Source: Boswellia sacra (lineage: Eukaryota > Streptophyta > Magnoliopsida > Sapindales > Burseraceae). From it: 64,000 nt of DNA. The notes below the pieces were generated by a model that had not been told where the DNA came from, ran no database searches, and was given only the letters and a program-made list of their open reading frames with translations. Below, piece by piece: positions 13,812-25,745 of the stretch. Position 1 is the stretch's first letter, and the number at the start of each line of letters is the position of its first letter. Made by a program: the position numbers and the translations under genes. Location: the NCBI GenBank assembly GCA_013180625.2, contig SNVD02009890.1, positions 310,001 to 374,000 on the forward strand, given 5' to 3'.

Positions 13812-15097
13812 TTCCCTCCCTTAAACTGAACATACTTAAATATTCAGTGTAACACATATATACAGAATCTCACTCAAATTGGATCCCAGTTGTTTGACTA
13901 AAGTTCCTCAAGAATCTTTTGTCATGTAAAGCCGAACAAAATTGATTCTTGTTTTATTTTGTACAACAGATCTTAGTCAGCTTTATAACCATGCAAATAC
14001 CTTAGAATCCTCTTTGCAACAAACTCAACTTTATCAAAATCCTTTCTCCTAGATCACCATGCAAGAACAAGGTTTTTCCTTGAGTACTCTCAACCAACTT
14101 TCAAGACTTATTTCTCATTGCAATTTGTAGTGTCCACTTCCACAACAATTTATTGCATCTGCAAAAGACCTTGGCTTAAGTTTAACCCATAGCTAATCTA
14201 CATAACCAAACCTTAGAGGAGAACACTTCTCTTTCCTTGATCTCTCCCAAGCTAGGCCCTCTAACCTCACTTTCTAGATCACCTAATTGTCTCCTTGATT
14301 TGTAAACATTATAGATCACCTGACGAAAACCGATTATTAAATTCATCACAGTAATTTCACCCTTTACTGTAAAGTACCTAACTATGCTACACTCTGTGGA
14401 CAAATTTGTTGAACTTTTTGTCATAATACTCAAGACCCTTTTCTTTTCTCAATCACTTGACTGACTTCCCTATTGCAAAAGCATCTCGACGTTGTTTGTT
14501 AACAAATATAATATTCACAAATCCTTGAAGGAGAACCAAATGTTAGAAGACCTACCACCATATTTTCCATCACAAATGTTGTTACACGTTTTGATAGTTG
14601 GTAATAGGACAAAAGTTGTTACGTTCTGTTGTTGTTTGCTGTTGCCAGTATTGTAATACAATAAAACTAAGATGACCGCGATTTCAACCTTTGATATTTC
14701 CACAATCTCTGTATCTATCCTGATGAATTTTCACGATCAAGACCCCTCTAATTTCCTTGGGAATCAATGGCTTTCTCCTTTGCCCTTCTAGCTCTTCTTT
14801 TGTGTATTAGTTAAAATGACACCACTTGCTGGTTCAACTATACCAGTAGCCACGACTTGCCAATAGTTCTTATACTTGAAGAAAATCTCTATCATTAGCT
14901 CCAATGGTTACATTGACCATTAGGAGAGGAGTCATTGGTTATATGAAGCCATGACTGTCGCTGTAGTAAAAGTGACTCTAAATCTCACTTTTTGCCTCTT
15001 ATGGCTTCTGCACGTGGCTCTGATTATACCCCAAGATTATCCCTTAATCATCCACTGTGAGACTTAACAATTTCATCACATTGGATACTTGGGTCTT

Positions 15098-15109
15098 GTT
15101 CTGATACCA
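15098..15109 (-). other. Primer-binding site
   Basis: On the minus strand it reads TGGTATCAGAAC, matching the common plant initiator tRNA-Met primer site TGGTATCAGAGC. It begins one base inside the 5' LTR. Confidence 0.8.
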
Positions 15110-15110
15110 T

Positions 15111-15508
15111 TATTAGAAATTCAGATGCCACTGTTATAAATAGTGTCTTCAAATACCACTGTTATAAACTTTGATACCATTTTACTAACTTTGACATATC
15201 GTTGTTATGAGCTTTCTAATATAAAGGGTTACAATAGACTAAATAGAGAAGAATAATCTATGTATTATATCAAATGTACTCCATGCTAGAAGGATTCCAC
15301 AATGGAAATATTCCACAAATTACACAATATGAAATGGCCTTTATATAGGCATTACATCAAACAACTAAACCATGAAGTTAGGACCACTACTAACCATTAC
15401 TAACATGAAAGATTATAGAGGACCAGTAATCCTTAATTTGTAGTGATCAATTCAACTAAAATTGCAAAGACCCACTTCCTAATGAATAGGTCTAAAATTA
15501 TCCTACCA
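15111..15508 (-). repeat. 5' LTR of the 2.1-kb Copia element
   Basis: Direct repeat partner of 13407-13811 with many substitutions. The terminal dinucleotides are decayed on the side where the intact copy has TG. It is followed by the AAAAT target duplication. Confidence 0.85.
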
Positions 15509-15513
15509 AAAAT

Positions 15514-18500
15514 ATCAATGCTAAAATTTAGCTAAGGTAGAAATCTATTGATGAAATAAATATCTTAAAGTCATAATGGCTAAAACTGAATGACATTTTC
15601 TTAAATTCTATTTATTAACATTAAAATACTCATTTCATATATTGTTTGTAATTTTATTTCAGTGACTCATTTTTTGATATACTTAGCAGTTGAATTTTCA
15701 ATTTGAGATAAGTGCTGGTACAAATTCTCATAACCTTGTCAGCCTTTGTAGATGTTATTATTAGAACTTTCATTGAAATCTTTGTGTTTGAAGTTTGTAT
15801 TGTTATCTTTAATTTTAGCGACTAGAGAAGTAACCATGAATAACTGAGATCTTATAAAGGAAGAAGTGATATGGATGCTTATAAATTATTTTTGTTAGTA
15901 TGTGTTTTTTGGAACATGAAGACTTTTCAAACCTATAATGCACTCCAAATGACCATGGTCATGTATTATTACTGCCATGGTCATATGATTACTGATGAAA
16001 ATTTTCTTCAAACCAAATTCAACTTATCCCACAACATCAACATTTGATAAAACTGTAGCTTTTGGGTGCTGCCTAAGTAACTTCACTGTTGTTTCCTATA
16101 ATAATTTCATACAAGCATTGGAGAAAATTAAATTAGAAGCTACTAAGGAATGATTTCTGAGAGCCTTTCAAGTATCATTACATGACAATTACTCTTGAAT
16201 TCCTACTGCAAAATGATTTTTTCTTTTATGTGCATCATAATAATATGTTTCAATCTGTGTTTTTGTTTTCTAATGTGGTTTGCATGTACACCTGTCTGTA
16301 GATAGACCTTTTGTTGAATACTATTATGTATGTAATAACATAAGATATGATAAGAAATGTGTCCTAGATTTAAAAGATCGTCCATTTTTTTCTTTTTCTT
16401 TTTCTTTTTTTTCATGTGGGGATCCTTTATAAACCAATTCTCTTGACCAGTCTTCATTCATGTTCATACCCTCCACTTTCTACAATTTAGCATATGTTAT
16501 TTTGTCATGAAATCCTAACAGTCTATTATGCTTACTGTTTTTATTTTTATTTTTTTTTCTAATAGTACCTATTACTCTTGTAGCAAGCTATACCTTGCAG
16601 GCTTATGCAGGGCATGCCTCTTAATGTAATAGTGACATTAGCTCTGGAATATAAATCAACACTCTGGTGCTCATATTTCCAAGACTAGCATTGAAACTCT
16701 CATCCTTGACATCTATTGGCTACAGAATTGGAGAATATTGTCTATGCTTGATGTTAAAACTGACAAATTGACACACTTTTGAAGATGAAAGGTATGCATA
16801 GTAATGTTGAAATTAGAAGAGTTTAAAATGAACCAACATATTTCTTTTGTTGCATATTTCCACAACCTTTCTATCTGGATTTGTTAATGGGATGGGTTGG
16901 CACAATCTTTTTTTTTTCTCATGGACACACCACTAACATTCTATTTGTTGGGATACAAATGTAGATTACTTGAAATCTGTCAATAGTCTACTCACTGGCC
17001 TTTGAAGAATGTATTCATATGTTACATGGCAACAATTTTCATTCTTGGTTTTTATCCAACCAATTCAACTCATGAATATGTTGATGATTATGATGAGTTT
17101 TGATAATTTCAGTTGTTGTTTCTTTCTTTGAACTTCATATATTTTTGAAGATTAATTTTTCTAAGTAATTAGTTTTTTGTAGGTTGTTCTGTTAAATTTA
17201 TGTTGCACTTAGAAATCCCACCAGGTGGAGCGGTTATCTGGCATCAATTACTAGACTGAAGTATTTATGTTTTACTTTCTTTTTTTTTAACTATTTCTAG
17301 GAAAAGAAAATATAGAAAAAAACAAAAAGAGAGAGAGAAAGGCATAAAGATTATTACATTTTTCTGAGTTCTTGGCTTCATTTGATTATGTTTGAGCAAA
17401 TCACAGCCATATATGGATTCACTAATCTTTTGAAGTATATATATGATAAATTATAGCCATAAAAATTCTAACCTCTATTGCTCCATATATATATTCATTT
17501 ATATATTTAAATAAAATGAACTATTAACATAGCAAACATCAAACAACCAATTAATATACAAAAATTGTTGCTAATGGGCAGCAAAAAGGATTTAAAAATT
17601 TATTAACATAAGAACAAAAGGCATGTTTATAATAATATGAATTCCCAATTGTGAAACTGGTTGCAAAAGAAGGGAAATTGGCCACTTAGAATTAACTTCT
17701 TCAGAGGTTCGTTTGATATCTAAAAACTATTCAGCAACAATTGAACAAGAGAAGAATGTTGCAGTGAACCAAAAAAGTTTTGGTAGAATTGGATCTAAAA
17801 GTTAAATTAACTTTTATTTGTGTAAAATCTAGATAACATTTTACAGATGTGTTAAGTTTGCTACTTTACGTAAAAGCTTAAGCATATAGGTTTAGGTTAA
17901 CACTAATTTTATACTTCAATAAGATGCTCAAATGAAGTTGTAAAAGTTTTAAAAAATTCACAAAAGTTCGATGTCTATGATTTTTTATATCCTAATAGTC
18001 TATAACAAAGAATCAGATAGACAAAGAAACAACCACAAATTGATTACTTGAACTGAATAAGCAAAAGACATGACAAAACACCAACCAAACACTTTTCTTT
18101 CAATCCATTCACTTTTGTTCCAATTAATGATCAATTCAAATCAATCAACAGTTTTAGGAATCCTACTTTTTGATGAGTAACAAGAAGTTAGTGGGTTTGT
18201 TTTTATATTGGTTGGTTTTAATTTTTTTTATTAATTTTATAAATAATATAGAGTTAACATTAATTTAAATGCATTGGTAAATGTTTGTTTTGAAAAATAA
18301 TATTTTGAAAATAAAAACAAACATAAATATAAATTCTTCATCATCTTTTCCTTCCATTACAAATTTAGAATTACCAACAGCATTGTTATTCCTATTCATT
18401 CCAATATTGTGTTTTGGTAGCGAAAAGTAAAGGAAGAAACAAGTGTGGAAAGAGCAATAACCATTGGCATTCAGTAATAAAAGTCAAAAGTACAAAGATA

Positions 18501-18750
18501 AAATTGACAACAGCAAAACAAAATTGAATTTCCTTTTCCAACCCCTACGGCTACCAAAAACCATGGTGATATTAAAAAATATGGGCATGGGATAAGAGTG
18601 CTTCGGCAAAAAAGAGTCAAGATGCTCGTATACAAATTAAATTAATTATATAATTCTCACTCAATGCATTCTATACCTGTAAGGGGAAATATGCTTCCTT
18701 ACCCTGCGACTACCAAATTGCCCTAAGCCCTTAACTAACTAATCCTTATC
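15514..18750. other. Intergenic region without recognised genes
   Basis: Long AT-rich stretch with many in-frame stops in all frames. I found no gene, paired repeat or RNA gene. The pyrimidine run at about 16385-16411 is simple sequence. Confidence 0.5.
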
Positions 18751-18808
18751 AATATTTGTGCTTTTGCATGCTAGCTTTTTGCATGTTTTGTAATGCTAGA
18801 TTTAGATA

Positions 18809-19350
18809 TGTTAGTTTTGGCTCATAAATCTTAGAAGAATTCGGTGTCAGACTTGGGAGACTTGTGCTCCTGTACAAGTCTCGTAGAGATATTACGCTCC
18901 TACATAAGATCGGTTGTGCCACTGCAGAACGTCGGGATAGTTCGTACTTCAGGCAAAGACCTTACGCTCTTTTGCAAGACACATTGTGTCGCTGCGCAAT
19001 ATCGATTATTGTTAATGAACTAGACATTATTTAAAGGGTTTCTTTCTTGTTTCAAAGAAGATTTCTAAATATTCTATTGTAGGGTTTTTAAGGAAATGAA
19101 AAGAGATAAGAAAGAGAGTTATTCCTTGTGAGAGAAAGTATTGTAACACCTTGTGATCCATTCTTCTTCATAGTGAAATTCTTTTACAATCTTTCCAGTA
19201 GATGTAGGTTCTCCTTGAACAGAACCACTTAAATCTTAGTGTTGTCTCTTGTGTCATTCTTGCTTGATTGTTTGCTTGCTTCGGTTGATTTCTTTATCAT
19301 TGCTTGATTCTTGGATGGAATTGATTGGCAAAGATCTTGGTTTCATAACA
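18809..19350 (+). repeat. 5' LTR of the Copia element
   Basis: 542 bp, starting TGTTAGTTTTGG and ending CATAACA. It pairs with 23387-23935. Confidence 0.9.
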
Positions 19351-19351
19351 A

Positions 19352-19366
19352 TTTGGTATTAGAGCC
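19352..19366 (+). other. Primer-binding site
   Basis: TTTGGTATTAGAGCC directly after the LTR differs by one base from the usual initiator tRNA-Met complement TGGTATCAGAGCC. Confidence 0.8.
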
Positions 19367-19424
19367 TTGGGTTTGGCTTGTTTCCGCATACAACTTGTTT
19401 GTGAAAATTTCTAAGTGAGAAGTA

Positions 19425-20150
19425 ATGACTGGAACAAAGTTTAAAATATGGAAGTTTGATAGGAAGGGTAATTTCGGTCTTTGGAAGAAGAAGATGAGGG
19501 TAATTCTCGTGCAGCAGAAGTGCTCAATGGCTTTTGAAAGTAAAACTATCATGAAGGATGATCTATCAGAAGAGCAAAAAGATGAGATCATGAAAATAGC
19601 CTATAGTACTCTCATACTTTACTTGTTTGATGATGTGTTGCATCAAATCAATAGAGAGGATACTATGATAAAAGGTTTGGCTAAAACTTGAATCTTTGTC
19701 TAAATCTTTGTCTAATAAGATTTATCTTAAAGAGCAATTATTTGGGTTCAGGATGGACCCGTTTAAGGCACTAGAAGATAATATTGACTTTAAAAAGATT
19801 ATGATTAATCTTGCTAATGTTGATAAGAAGATTAGTATTGAAAATCGGACATTTATACTCTTGAAACCTCTACCAGATAATTTCAAGGAAGTTATTAAAT
19901 ATGGTAGAGATAGTCTTGATCTAGATGTTGTACTTAAGGCTCTTAGATTTAGAGAGCTTGAAATTAAGACTGAGAGAAAAATTGAAAATAATGGAGAGGG
20001 TTTAACCGCAAGAGGTAGATTTGAGAAGAGAGAGCAAAAAGGTAAGGGTAAGTCAAGATCGAAGTCTAAATTCAAGTGAGAGAAGAGATGCTATCATTGT
20101 AAGAAGGAGGGGCACTTCAAGTGTGATTGTCTTGATTGGAAGAATAAAAC
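19425..20150 (+). pseudogene. Copia gag with zinc knuckle, broken
   Basis: The capsid region begins at the ATG at 19425 and continues to a frame change near 19690. A second frame runs 19696-20079. Just beyond its stop the sequence encodes a CCHC zinc knuckle (CYHCKKEGHFKCDC), so the stop at 20077-20079 cuts off the nucleocapsid motif. The region before the knuckle is highly basic (KGKGKSRSKSKFK). Two lesions make this a pseudogene. Confidence 0.88.
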
Positions 20151-20219
20151 AGAGAAAGCAGTTGAGGATGGTGATGCAGTTGTGGCATCGACATCTGACT
20201 ATGAATGTACACAAGTTTT

Positions 20220-21420
20220 GACAATGTTAGACATAAGATCTGATGGTGAGTGGATTCCTGATTCAGGCTGCATTTTCTACATGTGTCCTAAGAAATAATG
20301 TTTTGCTTCTTATTAGTCTATTGATGAGGAAAAAGTTCTGATAGGGAATAATATATCTTATGATGTGGTAGGAATTGGTTGTACCAGATATAGGATGTTT
20401 GATGGGTTTATCAGAATCTTGGAGGAAGTTAGGCGTGTTCTTGGGTTAAAAAGGAACTTGATTTTTTTTGGGCATGTTGGATAAAACGGGTTGTAAGTGT
20501 AAGAAGTCCTCTGGGATATTACGTGTGACAAAGGGAGCACTAGTTGTCATGAAAGCCAAGATTAGTAATGGTTTGTATATGTTGCAAATGAAGGTTTTAA
20601 CTGGTGAACTAGCAGTCAGAGAAGCCTCTGATAGGATAAAACCAAGCTTTGGCGTCAAAGGATTTGGTCATATCAGTAAGAGAGGTTTGAAGAAACTATG
20701 TAGTCAAGGGTTATTGTGTGGTGATCAAGTGGGTGAACCTGAGTTTTGTGAGCACTATGTCTTTGGGAAGCAATGTCGACTACATTTCTCAACGGATGTT
20801 CATACTACAAAGGATACTCTTGATTATGTACATTCAGATCTTTGAGGTCTAGCTAGCAAGCCTTCACATGGTGGTAATAGGTATTTCTTATCCTTGATTG
20901 ATGATTATTCTAGGAAGGTATGAATTTACTTATTAAAACATAAGAATATAGCTTTTTAGAAGTTTAGACTGTGAAAAAAGTTTGTACAAACTCAGACTGG
21001 TAAAAGGATGAAAAAGCTTAGGATAGATAATAGGCTTGAGTTTTGTAGTTATGAGTTTGAGTCTTATTATAAAGACCATGGGATTGCGAGGCATAAAATA
21101 GCTAGACATATCCCCCCAAAAAAAAAGGCTTAGCTGAGAGAATAAATAGGACTTTGGTAGAGAAAGTTAGGTGTGTACTTTTTAATGTAGGATTGGGACA
21201 AGAGTTCTAGGCTGAAGTTGTGAATACTGCAACTCAAAAAATAGAAGTCTATCTATAACCATTGATTGTAAAACACCTAAGAAGACGTGATATGGTAGAT
21301 CAGCTAGTTATGATAACTTGAGAGTGTTTGGTTGTACAAGAGAAGTTAGAGCCTAGAGCATTAAAATGTATCTTTATAGGCTACTTCGAAAGTATAAAAG
21401 ATTATAGATAGTGGTGCAAG
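20220..21420 (+). pseudogene. Copia protease/integrase remnant
   Basis: Fragments recognisable in order: a protease-like stretch (WIPDSGCIFYMCPK), the pre-integrase zinc finger region (GHISKRGLKKLCSQGLL, then CEHYVFGKQCRLHF) and the start of the integrase core (TLDYVHSDL, then GGNRYFLSLIDDYSRK). They are separated by in-frame stops. It is inactive as it stands. Confidence 0.8.
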
Positions 21421-21916
21421 GCTTAGAAAGTATCAAAACCTATTGTTAGCAAAGTTGTTATCTTCAATGAAGATGAAATTTCTGCATTAGTTGTGCAGCA
21501 TGGTGGAGTTTCTAGGATAGACAAATCTGAGGCATCTGGTTTATAGTTGTAGAGTGTTGGTTTTGAGATAGAGTTTGTAAGCATTATTCGTCAACAAGTA
21601 ATCGAAGATGCACCCGAGACTGAGCAACAACAACTACCACAACCAAATTATAAACTAGCCAGGGACAGAGAAAGGAGGCCGATTAGACCTCCAGTATGGT
21701 GTGGACACTCTTACTTTAAATACGATCGATGTCATTGATGGGAAGGAGCCACTTACATACCTTGAGGTCGTGAGTTGTGATGAATGCATCCAATAGAAAG
21801 CGGCAGTGTTAGATGAGATTATTTGTTGAATAAGAATAAGACGTGAAAGATTGTAGAGAAGCCTGAAAAACAAAAAACTTGTTAGTTGTAAACAGATATT
21901 CAAACGAAATGAATGG

Positions 21917-22762
21917 TTGTCATGTGAGAAGCTTAGATATAAGGCTAGGCTATTGGTTAAGGGTTTTATACAGCGTGAGAGAATTGATTATAATAATATA
22001 TTCTTTCCAATGCTGAGACAAACGTCAATAAGAGTTCTTCTATCACTTGTGACATGTTTTGATCTTGAGCTTGAGCAAATGGATGTCAACACTGCGTTCT
22101 TGCATGGTGAGTTAGAAAAGAATATCTACACGAGCCAGCTTGAGAGATTTGAACTTTTAGGTAAAAAAGATTGTGTTTGCTTGTTGAAAAAATCATTTTA
22201 TGGTTTGAAGTAAAGTCTAAGACAATGGTATCTCCGATTTGATAAATTCATAGTAAAGAAATGTTTATCAAAGAGTTCCTATGATAACTGCGTTTACTAT
22301 AGGGGAACTACATATCTTGACATGGTCTACTTGCTCTTATATATTGATGATATACTCATATCCAGTAAAGCAATCTCAAAAGTTCAAGACTTGAAAGAGT
22401 TGCTTCAAACTGAGTTTGATATGAGAGACTTAGGAAAGGCTAAGAGGATATTAGGAATGGACATTCACAGAGATAGAAACAAAGATATACCCTTTTTGTC
22501 TAAAAAAAACTATCTTAACAAAGTATTGCATTGGTTTTACATGAGTGGTGTAAAGACTATTAGTGTACTATTAGCAGCGCGTTTTACACTCTCGTTTGAG
22601 CTATGTCCTAAGACAAATGAGGAGAAACTTCAAATGGACAAGATTTTATATGCGAATGCAATAGAGAGTGTCATGTATTTGATGGTGTGCACTTATCCAG
22701 ATATTGCACAAACTATATTAGTTGTCAGTAAGTTTATGGTAAATCCAAGGAAAGTTCATTGA
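21917..22762 (+). pseudogene. Copia reverse transcriptase remnant
   Basis: Two open pieces hold the Copia RT domain: KARLLVKGFIQRERIDYNN, LEQMDVNTAFLHGELEKNIY and KKSFYGLK in the first, then LLLYIDDILISS (the YxDD catalytic motif) and MRDLGKAKRILGMDI in the second. A stop after the YGLK motif divides them. It belongs to the element at 18809-23935. Confidence 0.88.
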
Positions 22763-22975
22763 GAAGCAGTAAAGTGGTTCTTGAGATATTTAAAGGGTCA
22801 ATCAGTAGAGGATTGGTGTTTGGCAAAACGAAACAAGAAAGGACATTTTTGAAGGGCTTTGTTGATGCATATTATGTAGGAGATCTTGGTAAGAGGAGGT
22901 CCTAATGGGCTATGTGTTCATATTTGGTGGAGGATGTGTTAATTGGAAAGCTTAGTTACAGTCCGTTGTTACTTT

Positions 22976-23318
22976 ATTAGCTAAAGAGTCTAAATATACA
23001 GTTGTTACTGAAGCTATAAAGGAAGCTTTGTTGTTAATGGGGTTGGTACTTGAACTTGGAGTGTCAAAAGAGTCTATGACTATGTTTTGTGATATTCAAA
23101 GTGTTATACATCTGACGAAAAATCAAATGTATCATGAACATACGAAACATATTGATGTGATATTTCATTTTGTTCGTGATGTTGTAGCAAAAGGGTTTGT
23201 GAAAGTGGATAAGATTCCTACGCAAGATAATCCAGTTGACATGGCTATGAAGGTAGTACCATTGAGTAAGTTCTTTCATTGTTTGGATCTGTCAAAGGTC
23301 CAAGATGAGGTTCCTTAA
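22976..23318 (+). pseudogene. Copia RNase H remnant
   Basis: The motifs MFCDIQSVIHLTKNQMYHEH, TKHIDVIFHFVRD and GFVKVDKIPTQDNPVDMAMK are the standard C-terminal Copia RNase H. The upstream part of the domain is broken by stops. Confidence 0.85.
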
Positions 23319-23386
23319 TGAGTTTGATTGCGGGAAGACTAAAATGTATTATGGAGATGGAGGATTTGAGATCCCAGGTAAAGATT

Positions 23387-23935
23387 TATTAGTTTTGGCT
23401 CTAATCCTAGTAGAATTTAGTGTCAGACCTAGGATACTTAAGCTCCTACGTAAATCTGGCAAAGATGTTACGCTTCTGTGGAAGATGGTTATGCCGCTGC
23501 ACAACGTCAGGTTAGTTTGCGCTTCAGGCAGAGAGCTTGCGCTTCTGTGCAAGGTACATTGTGCCACTGCACAATGTCAGTCACTGTTGACGAACTAGAC
23601 AACATTTAAAGGGTTTATTTTCTATTTCAAAGAAGACTTCTGAATATTTTCTCGTAGGGTTTCTAAGGAAACGATAAAAACTAAGAAAGAGAATTGCTCT
23701 TAGTGAGAGAGAGTATTGTAACACCTTGTAATCCGTTCTTCTTTGTAGTGAAATTCTTATATAACCTTTCCGGTAGATGTAGGTTCTCCTTAAATCAAAC
23801 CACTTAAATCTTAGTGTTGTCTCTTGTATTATACTTGCTTGATTGTTTGCTTGCTTTGGTTGATTTCTTTATTGTGCTTTGTTATTGCTTGATTCTTGGG
23901 TGGAATTGGTTGACAAAGATCTTGGTTTCACAACA
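23387..23935 (+). repeat. 3' LTR of the Copia element
   Basis: 549 bp and diverged from the 5' LTR. The first dinucleotide has decayed from TG to TA, and it ends CACAACA. The purine-rich stretch at about 23350-23368 is the likely polypurine tract. Confidence 0.88.
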
Positions 23936-24187
23936 AGATAAATAAAAGCACTTTTCAAGATTTAGAATACATGAAGTGATTCTTAGAATAGCTTTTTTTT
24001 TAAAAAAATTATTTTTTAACAAATATAAGATTAAATTAAAACATGGTTTGAAAGATAACAATTTCCATATGAAGTCGAATCTTGGCTCTCCTTGTGCATG
24101 TCTTTGTTGGCAAAGAACTAAAAAATATTAGCCACTATTGCTAGAGATCCGTAATTGTTTATCACTTGACTCTCCATACGACTATAT

Positions 24188-24570
24188 ATTAGGGGAAATG
24201 CTACGATACCCTACCTGGGGATACTAGTACCTCAAAGCAAATAAACTTTATTAAAGTATGTATTAAATTGTAAATGTTTATATAAAAATAACAAATTAAA
24301 TTAAAAAATTATAAATGTTGTAGTATCCTTATGCATGAAGATGATCAATTTAGTCGATTCCTTTCTCTATGAGTGAATGCATACATATATTTGAAAATTT
24401 TTCTTATTTCTTTGATATACTGTTGTCAATATGACTGTGAATGTTAAATATGAATAGCGACAATTGGAATGCTTTCTACTCCAAGAACAAGTAGTCACGA
24501 CCAACTTCAACTAAAGTTCCATTAATAATATAGAGGAAGAATGAAAGGAGTCTCTTATCGAGATGGATAT
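24188..24570. mobile_element. Unclassified insertion in copy B, MITE-like
   Basis: Compared with copy A, copy B has about 0.38 kb extra here, starting at AGGGGAAATGCTACGATACC. No clear inverted repeat or target duplication could be fixed by eye, so both class and exact ends are uncertain. Confidence 0.3.
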
Positions 24571-24845
24571 AAAGTTGTATCTAGCAAAGCAATTTGGTAT
24601 TTTGTGAATGGAAAATGTTTGAGAAACATAAATTTACTGTTAAGGTTGTGATAAAAGCTTATTTGAGTTGGTCTTAGATTGTGATTGGTGTATAAGTGAA
24701 GTACAAAAGTGCCAATTATCTTGTTGAGAGAGGGGTCAACGTGTTAGTGCTATTGAAAGTTTTGAACTTTTCTGGCCCAGATGAAGAACAAGGCCTATTG
24801 TAGTATGGTCCATATGCATCAAAGTGGAAGTATGAAATTAAACCT

Positions 24846-25523
24846 AAGGGTGGTAATTTAGGTCACGATACGCGAACCAAATATGACACGAAAATTTAAG
24901 GGTTTGGGTTTGCCTTAATCGTATTCGGATCAGAATTTTCAGTTCGTTTAATAATCATGTCATGTTCATATTGAGTATCTTTAACTTACAAACACGATTA
25001 TGACATAACTCATTTATGACACGAATCTGTTTATGACATGAATCTATTTATGACACGCATATATATTAAATACGATTTGCACGAATATAATTTAAAACTA
25101 ATACGATTATTGACACGAATAATATTTTATAATTTTTACACATGTTAAATAATGTAAATTAAAAATTATAATATTTTATTATATTAATATAATTAGAAGG
25201 ACATTAGAAACATCACCTTTAATTTCTAATTTTCGAAATCAAATATTGAAGTTTGTATTATTTCTTGGTATTTAGTTTTATTTAATTTTGTATATTATGT
25301 TTTAGCTTTTTCATTTAAAAATAGGATTTAATAAATAATCTTATAATAATCATGTTATAACTATAATCGTATTATAATCGTATCATAATTATGTCGTAAT
25401 TATAATTGGTTGTGTCAATCATGTAAACGTGTCATAATCGTATTAAAGAGATTTTATTCGTGTCTAATATAAATATAATCTGTTTATTATTCGTGTTTGT
25501 GTATCGTATCATGTTACGTCTAA
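24846..25523. mobile_element. Non-autonomous hAT-like element
   Basis: This insert is absent from copy A, which gives the empty site (AAACCT directly followed by GATAAAA). Flanks read TTAAACCT and TTAAATCCT, consistent with an ~8-bp target duplication. The left end AAGGGTGGTAATTT and the internal ACACGAAT/TACGATTA-rich sequence match a common plant hAT-type MITE pattern. The inverted ends share GATACRCRAAC in opposite orientation. No transposase ORF is present. Confidence 0.6.
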
Positions 25524-25745
25524 TTAAATCCTGATAAAAACGTTAAAAAAGTTGAAAGGGGAGGCTCAATCAGATTTTTGAGAGACAATATAGAGAAGTC
25601 GGACGGCCTATTAACAGAGGCTCTAGGATCACAGAAGCATCAAGCAAGCTGTCATGGCATGGCTTGCCTACCACTAGAACACTTTTCAAGGGTCGCTATC
25701 ATGTAAATGTGTCTGCCATTTTTCGAAATAACATTGACCAATTTG

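Larger units (their letters stand above)
13407..15508 (-). mobile_element. Deleted Copia-type LTR retrotransposon (2.1 kb)
   Basis: Two direct repeats of about 400 bp flank 1.3 kb. The termini are TGTTG...AACA on the left copy. A perfect 5-bp target duplication AAAAT stands at 13402-13406 and 15509-15513. Next to the right LTR is the complement of a tRNA-Met primer-binding site (GTTCTGATACCA, 15098-15109). Next to the left LTR is a purine tract on the minus strand (complement of TTCCCTCCCTTAA), so the element reads on the minus strand. The interior has only faint gag and protease traces (KKELEG-like and VKGEITV-like on the minus strand) broken by stops. The LTRs are visibly diverged, so the insertion is old and non-autonomous. 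Confidence 0.85.
18809..23935 (+). mobile_element. Full-length but degenerate Ty1/Copia retrotransposon
   Basis: 5.1 kb element. Its LTRs are 18809-19350 and 23387-23935, the ends of the 5' LTR are TGTTA...TAACA, and a perfect 5-bp target duplication AGATA lies at 18804-18808 and 23936-23940. A tRNA-Met-type primer site follows the 5' LTR. The domain order is gag, zinc knuckle, protease/integrase, reverse transcriptase, RNase H, which is the Copia order. Every domain is broken by stops or shifts, so it cannot be autonomous. The gag start (MTGTKFKIWKFDRKGNFGLW) resembles Tork/Tnt1-type elements. Confidence 0.93.
18751..25745. repeat. Diverged duplicated segment, copy B, interrupted by insertions
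   Basis: Homologous to 11950-12745. Homology starts around the TTGTGCTTTTG block, stops exactly where the Copia element begins, and resumes directly after it (23936 onward) with the sequence copy A has next. It is stretched again by inserts at about 24188-24570 and 24846-25523, and ends near 25745 in the block TAAATGTGTCTGCCA. The Copia and hAT-like insertions therefore postdate the duplication. Confidence 0.72.
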
